Source: an uncultured Prevotellaceae bacterium (GTDB lineage: Bacteria; Bacteroidota; Bacteroidia; Bacteroidales; Bacteroidaceae). From it: a DNA stretch of 64,000 nucleotides. The stretch is taken from assembly GCA_947166305.1 (NCBI GenBank), contig CAMVDV010000003.1:1-64000 (forward strand), read 5' to 3'. The notes beneath the pieces were generated by a model. The model worked only from the letters and a program-made list of their open reading frames with translations. It was not told the origin of the DNA and searched no databases. The first letter of the stretch is position 1, and every line of letters starts with the position of its first letter. The position numbers were made by a program, and so were the translations under genes. This document shows, piece after piece, positions 59,253-64,000 of this stretch.

Positions 59253-60431
59253 ATGCGAAGAAAGACTCATGAAGTGAAGATAGGAAAGTTGCGCATCGGC
59301 TGCGAAAACCCCGTGGCTGTGCAGAGTATGACCACTTGTTCAACGCTCGACACGGATGGTTGCATTGCTCAGGCCATACGCATCATCGAGGCGGGCGGAC
59401 AGCTCGTTCGCCTCACGACACAAGGTACACGCGAGGCCGAGAACTTGCGCAACATCAAAGCCGGACTCATCGAACGCGGCTACGGCGACGTGCCACTCTG
59501 TGCCGACGTTCACTTTAATCCCAATGTGGCCGATGTGGCTGCCACGATTGTCGAGAAGGTGCGCATCAATCCGGGCAACTATGTTGACCCAGCCCGTCAG
59601 TTCAAGGCGTTGGAATATACCGACGAAGAGTACAAGCAAGAGCTGAAAAGGCTGGACGAACGCTTCTGCCGCTTACTTAATATATGCCGCGAACACGGCA
59701 CGGCCATCCGCATCGGCGTGAACCACGGCTCACTCTCCGACAGAATCATGTCCCGCTACGGCGATACACCCGCGGGCATCGTGGAGTCGTGCATGGAATT
59801 CCTGCGCATCTGCGAGAGAGAACGGTTCGCCGACGTCGTGGTCAGCATCAAGGCATCGAACACGGTGGTCATGGTTCAGAGCGTCCGTCTGCTATGTCAG
59901 CAGATGGAGCGCGAGGGGATGGACTATCCGCTGCACTTGGGCGTGACGGAAGCCGGCGAGGGCGAGGACGGACGCCTCAAGAGCGCCGTGGGCATAGGGG
60001 CTTTGCTCATCGACGGCATCGGCGACACCATCCGCGTCAGCCTCAGCGAGGAACCGGAGAAAGAGATACCGGTGGCGCAAAGCATCCTGCAGGCCGCGCG
60101 CGTCCAGATGCACAAGACGGAGTACATCTCCTGCCCGGGTTGCGGCCGCACGCTCTACGATCTTCAGGACACCATACGCCGCATCAAGGCCGCCGTGGAG
60201 GAGAAAGCCCAGACCGATGCTCGCTACAAGACGCTCAAGATAGGCATCATGGGCTGCATCGTCAACGGTCCCGGCGAGATGGCCGATGCAGACTACGGCT
60301 ATGTGGGTGCCGCCCGTGGCAAAGTCTCGCTCTACAAGAACAAGGAGTGCATCGAGAAGAACATCCCCGAGCAGGAGGCAGTGGAACGCCTCATCGCCTT
60401 CATCGACAAGGACCTTCAGGGTAATTCATAG
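59253..60431 (+). CDS. ispG: 4-hydroxy-3-methylbut-2-en-1-yl diphosphate synthase, short form
   Basis: Penultimate step of the MEP isoprenoid pathway, a [4Fe-4S] enzyme. 392 residues: TIM barrel with NPVAVQSMTTCSTLDTDG, ADVHFNPNVADVAA and KVRINPGNYVDPARQFK, then HLGVTEAGEGEDGRLKSAVGIGALL; the cluster cysteines lie in SCPGCGRTLYDL and IGIMGCIVNGPGEM. Barrel and cluster domains read like the long three-domain enzyme of Bacteroidota (about 600 residues), but the roughly 220-residue insert domain between them is absent: EIPVAQSILQAARVQMHKTEYISCPGCG joins them directly. All recognised catalytic residues are retained. Confidence 0.95.
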   Translation: MRRKTHEVKIGKLRIGCENPVAVQSMTTCSTLDTDGCIAQAIRIIEAGGQLVRLTTQGTREAENLRNIKAGLIERGYGDVPLCADVHFNPNVADVAATIVEKVRINPGNYVDPARQFKALEYTDEEYKQELKRLDERFCRLLNICREHGTAIRIGVNHGSLSDRIMSRYGDTPAGIVESCMEFLRICERERFADVVVSIKASNTVVMVQSVRLLCQQMEREGMDYPLHLGVTEAGEGEDGRLKSAVGIGALLIDGIGDTIRVSLSEEPEKEIPVAQSILQAARVQMHKTEYISCPGCGRTLYDLQDTIRRIKAAVEEKAQTDARYKTLKIGIMGCIVNGPGEMADADYGYVGAARGKVSLYKNKECIEKNIPEQEAVERLIAFIDKDLQGNS

Positions 60432-60539
60432 TTCACAATTAACTATTCATTTTAACGTCCATAAAAACTTCTTGTTTACTCTTAACATTCCATTATGATT
60501 ATTTAACGAGGCAGGAGGTGAAGGTTGCGGAATTCTTCC

Positions 60540-60547
60540 TACCTTTG
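60540..60547 (+). promoter_or_regulatory. -7 promoter element for the secreted-protein gene at 60579
   Basis: TACCTTTG matches TAnnTTTG, 31 bp before the ATG. Confidence 0.8.
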
Positions 60548-60578
60548 CTGTCGAATTTGTGAAAAAAGGACAGACACA

Positions 60579-61619
60579 ATGAGACAATTAGCCCTTTGCC
60601 TCCTGCTTCTGTGGCCCCTTTGGGCTGCCGGCGGGGAAGAAGACGACACCACCTTTCAGATAGCACGTGTACGCACGCTGCAAGAAGTTTTGATTAAGGC
60701 TGAAGAGCCTGCGTGGATAAGAAAGAAACTGAAACTCTTCATCCAAAGACGGGAAGAGAACTATCAACGGGAGCCGTGCTTTAGCAAGTATGATTTCTTC
60801 TTCCAAGACACAGGCTCCGACCTCCTGCGTGGCTCCCGACGAACCGTTACAGACTCTCTGACGGCTTATAGGTTCCAGAGCCAAGGCTTGTTGCTCTCGC
60901 CTTCAATGGTGCAGATGCGGCAGGACAGCGTCTTTCAGGTGGCACCCAAACGAAACACAGTCTTTGGCACCGATACAGCTTGCGTAAGCCAGCCCGACAG
61001 CGCCTATGTGCGTTGGAATTACCTTGACGAGATGCTTTACCAGAACCTCATCCGCTCCCTGGACAAGCATTTCCTCAGGCAACATCGTTTTGCTGTAAAT
61101 GGGGAGTTCGAGCATCCCAATCCCAACGTCGTACAGCTTGTCTTCTGGTCAACCAAGTACAAGTTGGACCGTGGATATCTGAACCTCGACACAGCCCGAT
61201 GCATGGTCTTGGAGGCAGAGCGCCACAGCGGTTTGGACTGTGTGAAGCATGAGTTCATCAACGGCTTTGCCCTCTGGGCGTTAGGTAGGTTTATAAAGTT
61301 TCAGCTAAAGGACTGGACCATTCTGCTGCGTGCCGCCTATACCAAGGAGGGACAGCCCCAGGAGTTCCAATATCAGTCTATGAGACATTTCGCCTCGTGG
61401 AGCGATATGAAGAAGAAACGACGCGAATGGATGGATAACAAGACCACTTGCCGAGTCTCACTCCGTCTTCGACCCACTTCCGAAGAGGCTCAGTTCCCCG
61501 ACCTCATAGACATCTATCCTCCCAAAAGCATCGAGATAGTAAACTCCAAAAGCCGCCGCTACCAGATGCAGGAACGCCTCAGAAAAGTCCCCAGACAGTA
61601 CGTCCTGCTGAAGGAGTAA
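60579..61619 (+). CDS. Secreted protein of unknown function
   Basis: 346 residues with signal peptide (1-17, cleavage near AAGG). The segment IARVRTLQEVLIKAEEPAWIRKKLKLFIQRREENYQREP (about 29-67) resembles the linker after carboxypeptidase-regulatory-like domains in large Bacteroidota outer-membrane proteins (DUF5686 type), where a Leu-x-Glu-Val strand precedes a helical region. The rest is mixed alpha/beta with a conserved-looking VKHEFINGFALWALGRFIKF. No catalytic motif is recognised. The start at 60579 follows the promoter and gives the signal peptide. Confidence 0.78.
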   Translation: MRQLALCLLLLWPLWAAGGEEDDTTFQIARVRTLQEVLIKAEEPAWIRKKLKLFIQRREENYQREPCFSKYDFFFQDTGSDLLRGSRRTVTDSLTAYRFQSQGLLLSPSMVQMRQDSVFQVAPKRNTVFGTDTACVSQPDSAYVRWNYLDEMLYQNLIRSLDKHFLRQHRFAVNGEFEHPNPNVVQLVFWSTKYKLDRGYLNLDTARCMVLEAERHSGLDCVKHEFINGFALWALGRFIKFQLKDWTILLRAAYTKEGQPQEFQYQSMRHFASWSDMKKKRREWMDNKTTCRVSLRLRPTSEEAQFPDLIDIYPPKSIEIVNSKSRRYQMQERLRKVPRQYVLLKE

Positions 61620-61751
61620 GCTGTTTTCCCAGCACATTCCGTGACTGCAACGACGACTATCAAGATGCCCTGAACACCTTTGACGCACAACGCATAATAC
61701 GACCAAAAGCTCCCGCATCTCACAACGCAGGAGCCAGAGTGCCCGCACTAT

Positions 61752-61799
61752 GCAACCAATGTTCCATCATCTTACGCAGTCTTCTCTATACCTTAATAT
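61752..61799 (+). repeat. Left 48-bp direct repeat flanking the ATPase gene
   Basis: Begins GCAACCAATGT and ends CTCTATACCTTAATAT. It matches 63106-63153 at 41 of 48 positions by my count. Confidence 0.8.
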
Positions 61800-61865
61800 C
61801 AATCCCTCTGCTATGGCAACTTTACATAGAAAGCCTTCGAGTTAAACAGCAAAAAAGACGTCAGT

Positions 61866-61893
61866 CCACAAAATTGTGGTCCACAAACTTGTG
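61866..61893 (+). promoter_or_regulatory. Tandem palindromic operator candidate
   Basis: CCACAAAATTGTGG and CACAAACTTGTG lie about one and a half turns apart. The second covers the expected -33 region of the ATPase promoter, as a repressor site would. Confidence 0.5.
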
Positions 61894-61911
61894 TACTTTA
61901 AATCATTTGCT

Positions 61912-61919
61912 TATATTTG
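61912..61919 (+). promoter_or_regulatory. -7 promoter element for the ATPase gene
   Basis: TATATTTG matches TAnnTTTG, with TTG 20 bp upstream at 61889 and the ATG 25 bp downstream. Confidence 0.75.
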
Positions 61920-61943
61920 CACCCATAAACAAAATATCACGTT

Positions 61944-63068
61944 ATGGAAAGGGCTTTTGTATATGGTATGTCTGTTGAGGGAGAGAACTTCACAGACAGG
62001 GTCAAAGAGACGAAGCGACTGAAGATGAACATGGAGAATGGAATCAACGTCATTCTTGTGTCACCTCGACGAATCGGGAAAAGTTCCATTGTGCGTAAAG
62101 TCACGAAAGAGATTACCAGCTCAAAGATTAAAACTGTCTTCATGGACATCTACGATTGTCGCAGTGAATATGATTTCTATAACCGATTCGCTTCCGAGTT
62201 GCTGAAACAGACCGCCAACAAGACTGGGCAAGTAATTGAAAACATAAAAAAGTTCATGGTCAGGCTGACCCCCAAAATATCTTTCTCACCAGAACCCATG
62301 TCAGAATTCTCTTTGTCATTAGGTATTACGCCACAGAACTACAAACCGGAAGAGATTCTTCAATTGCCTGAGATAATTGGTCAAGCACAAGGAGTTCACA
62401 TCGTAGTGTGTATCGACGAATTCCAGCAGATTGGCGAGATGTCAGACACGCTGACCATTCAAAAGCGGCTACGCGGAATATGGCAACATCAGCGCAATGT
62501 GTCGTATTGTCTTTTCGGCAGCAAGAAACACCTGATGAACAAACTCTTCCAGAATCGAAGGATGCCCTTCTATCAGTTCGGCGAAATGATGTATTTGGAC
62601 AAGATCCCGACAGAAGATTGGGTGCCGTTTATCTGTTCGAGATTTGAAAGCCAAGACAAAAAGATATCAGCAGAACTTGCACGACGTATCTGCGAGACAG
62701 TTGAGAGCAACTCTTCTTACGTCCAACAGTTGGCTTGGAATGTGATGGCTGAAACAGGGAAAGTTACCACAGAAGAAGACTTCAATCGTGGCGTAGATGC
62801 TTTGCTGGCTCAATGTTCAGCACTCTTCGAGGAGCAACTGAAAGGATTGACCGGATATCAGATAAACTTTATCCGTGCCTTGTGTGATGGCGTAAGTTCC
62901 GACTTTGGAAGCAAGGCTATACTCGAGACCTACAATCTTGGCACGAAATCAAACATATTGCGCATAAAAACAGCACTTCTTTCCAAAGAAATGATTGACT
63001 TTGATAAGGACAACGTCTTCTTGGAAGACCCTGTATTTAAAATCTGGTTTAAAAGATATATGAAATAG
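61944..63068 (+). CDS. Archaeal-type AAA ATPase, probably acquired
   Basis: A 374-residue P-loop ATPase of the archaeal ATPase/STAND-like group. Walker A is VSPRRIGKSSIV (about 39-50), Walker B VVCIDEFQQI (about 153-162), followed by a sensor-like LFGSKKHLM and a C-terminal winged-helix segment (GYQINFIRALCDGVSSDFGSKAI...). The GxRRxGKSS form is typical of such proteins in mobile or defence-associated contexts, but their function is largely unknown. Codon use is clearly more AT-rich than in flanking genes, and the gene lies between imperfect 48-bp direct repeats, suggesting horizontal gain. Confidence 0.85.
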   Translation: MERAFVYGMSVEGENFTDRVKETKRLKMNMENGINVILVSPRRIGKSSIVRKVTKEITSSKIKTVFMDIYDCRSEYDFYNRFASELLKQTANKTGQVIENIKKFMVRLTPKISFSPEPMSEFSLSLGITPQNYKPEEILQLPEIIGQAQGVHIVVCIDEFQQIGEMSDTLTIQKRLRGIWQHQRNVSYCLFGSKKHLMNKLFQNRRMPFYQFGEMMYLDKIPTEDWVPFICSRFESQDKKISAELARRICETVESNSSYVQQLAWNVMAETGKVTTEEDFNRGVDALLAQCSALFEEQLKGLTGYQINFIRALCDGVSSDFGSKAILETYNLGTKSNILRIKTALLSKEMIDFDKDNVFLEDPVFKIWFKRYMK

Positions 63069-63105
63069 GATTCATGACGACTCCTCAGGGTACTCGTCAA
63101 GGTTT

Positions 63106-63153
63106 GCAACCAATGTGCCAACATTATTCGCAGTATACTCTATACCTTAATAT
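63106..63153 (+). repeat. Right 48-bp direct repeat flanking the ATPase gene
   Basis: Same orientation as the left copy and 1354 bp away. Together they bracket operator, promoter and gene. Confidence 0.8.
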
Positions 63154-63227
63154 AATATATGTATAGCAGGAGAGACAGGCTACGAATTTTATTGAGCCTT
63201 GAACATTGAGCATTAATGTTTTTTTCG

Positions 63228-63235
63228 TACCTTTG
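63228..63235 (+). promoter_or_regulatory. -7 promoter element for rmuC
   Basis: TACCTTTG matches TAnnTTTG, 26 bp before the ATG. Confidence 0.8.
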
Positions 63236-63261
63236 TACTGAACAATCATCAAACAATAACT

Positions 63262-64000
63262 ATGGAACTCATATATCTTCTCTATCTCATCATCGGCATC
63301 GCTATTGGTGCCATAGGTGTGTGGCTTGCCATGCGGGCTCAGGTGCAGGCAGCCGGGGAACGTATCGTCCTGACCGAACAGCAGAAACTGCAGGAAGGAG
63401 ATGCACTCCGACAGCAGATGCGCGAGCAGCAGGAAACGTTCCGGCAACAGATGCAGACTCTTCAGGAGACACATCAGCAGCAGATGCGGGAACAAAGGGA
63501 ATCGCAGCAGGAGCAGTTGCGTACTCAGCAGGACACTCAGCACAGGCAGATGGAGCAGCAGATGGCGCTCTTGCGCGAACAGATGAAGACGAGTTCGGAA
63601 CAAGTGCTCAAGGAGCGGGCAATGGAGCTATCGACCGTCAACAGCGAGCAACTCGCCAAGATTCTCACCCCGCTGCAGCAGAACCTACAACAGATGCGCT
63701 CGCAGACGGAACGGATGCAGAAGGACCACGACGACACGCTCCGCGAGCTCAAGACGGCCATTCAGGTCAACATGGAACGCGAGAGGGCTATGGGCGAACA
63801 GACGGAACGTCTGGCAAAAGCCCTCACGGGGAAGAACAAGCTCCAAGGCAACTTCGGCGAACTCAAGCTCAGCCAGATACTGGAACAGATGGAACTGGAG
63901 CGCGGATTGCAGTACGACACGCAGGAAACGCTCCGCGACGCCGAGGGACGGGCCGTCCACAACGACGACGGACAGCGCATGGTGCCCGATGCCATCCTGC
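63262..64000 (+). CDS. rmuC: DNA recombination protein RmuC, N-terminal part
   Basis: The frame runs to the window edge with 246 residues present. It has an N-terminal membrane anchor (LIYLLYLIIGIAIGAIGVWLAM), a Gln-rich coiled coil (about 30-190), and the start of the RmuC domain, KLQGNFGELKLSQILEQMELERGLQYDTQ, where family members have GxWGExxLxxxLExxGL. RmuC limits inversion and recombination at short inverted repeats and structured DNA, which is noteworthy in this repeat-rich sequence. The nuclease-like C-terminus is outside the window. Confidence 0.88.
   Translation, partial: MELIYLLYLIIGIAIGAIGVWLAMRAQVQAAGERIVLTEQQKLQEGDALRQQMREQQETFRQQMQTLQETHQQQMREQRESQQEQLRTQQDTQHRQMEQQMALLREQMKTSSEQVLKERAMELSTVNSEQLAKILTPLQQNLQQMRSQTERMQKDHDDTLRELKTAIQVNMERERAMGEQTERLAKALTGKNKLQGNFGELKLSQILEQMELERGLQYDTQETLRDAEGRAVHNDDGQRMVPDAIL

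Larger units (their letters stand above)
61620..61943. other. 324-bp intergenic region with direct repeat, operator-like palindromes and promoter
   Basis: It holds the left copy of a 48-bp direct repeat (61752-61799; right copy 63106-63153), two adjacent palindromes (CCACAAAATTGTGG at 61866 and CACAAACTTGTG at 61882) and the promoter TATATTTG at 61912. I see no protein gene in it. Confidence 0.7.

Noticed and set aside
61944-63068. Insertion sequence or transposon carrying the ATPase
   Set aside because: There is no transposase, and the flanking repeats are direct, imperfect and unlike IS ends. I keep only the weaker claim of an acquired islet.

Overview
The window reads as a chromosomal segment of a Bacteroidota organism, order Bacteroidales, most likely a GC-rich member of the Prevotellaceae. 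The evidence is: the -7 element TAnnTTTG before most transcription units, with little sign of Shine-Dalgarno sites; families typical of the order (DUF4290, HU-related proteins with a C-terminal helix-turn-helix, secreted ADP-ribosylglycohydrolases, a long-tailed RpoN, a CotH/lamin-tail surface protein with a type IX-like C-terminus); and the gene orders phoH-purC-ubiE-aroE and DUF4290-murA-rimM-dxr-rseP. Genus and species cannot be fixed from sequence alone. I see no rRNA, CRISPR array, prophage or canonical insertion sequence.

Layout. 0-5.8 kb: end of a secreted protein, malate dehydrogenase, glucosamine-6-phosphate deaminase, secreted ADP-ribosylglycohydrolase, tRNA-His, membrane metallophosphoesterase. 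6.5-9.3 kb: HU-related protein, then an ECF sigma / anti-sigma / secreted-protein unit. 9.5-21.3 kb: envelope genes, with an RND pump (adaptor plus pump, no outer-membrane channel gene) and TamB and TamA. 21.4-25.0 kb: minus-strand aroE, ubiE/menG, purC, phoH. 25.2-29.1 kb: DUF5715 peptidase-like protein, Spy-like protein, carboxynorspermidine synthase-like protein, recA. 29.4-33.9 kb: probable 6S RNA, TolB-like lipoprotein, rny-zapA-zapB-like operon. 34.6-38.6 kb: divergent capsule genes (polyprenyl-phosphate sugar transferase, Wzc-type kinase). 38.7-50.0 kb: thiD, tsaB, DUF4290, murA, rimM, dxr, rseP, a small lipoprotein, CCA-adding enzyme, rpoN, PAP2 phosphatase. 50.1-53.3 kb: a structured RNA, two envelope proteins, a pRiA4b-type protein, purE. 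53.5-59.1 kb: a sigma factor fused to a membrane helix and outer-membrane barrel, a methyltransferase, and a CotH surface protein. 59.2-64 kb: ispG, a secreted protein, an AT-rich ATPase islet, and the start of rmuC.

Three things stand out. First, the gene at 53522-55189 joins a complete ECF sigma factor, one transmembrane helix, a periplasmic linker and an outer-membrane beta-barrel in one reading frame. This looks like a sigma factor tethered across both membranes. Second, at least 14 short tandem arrays share an exact 22-bp pitch although their sequences differ from array to array. Each unit carries a small inverted repeat, and some arrays supply start codons, linkers or C-terminal tails to genes. 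Third, GC-rich palindromic repeats sit in frame inside conserved genes (aroE, the CCA-adding enzyme, the metallophosphoesterase, the sigma-barrel gene). Smaller notable points are a MurA with Asp in place of the fosfomycin-target Cys, an IspG without the large insert domain expected in this phylum, and two structured RNA candidates.
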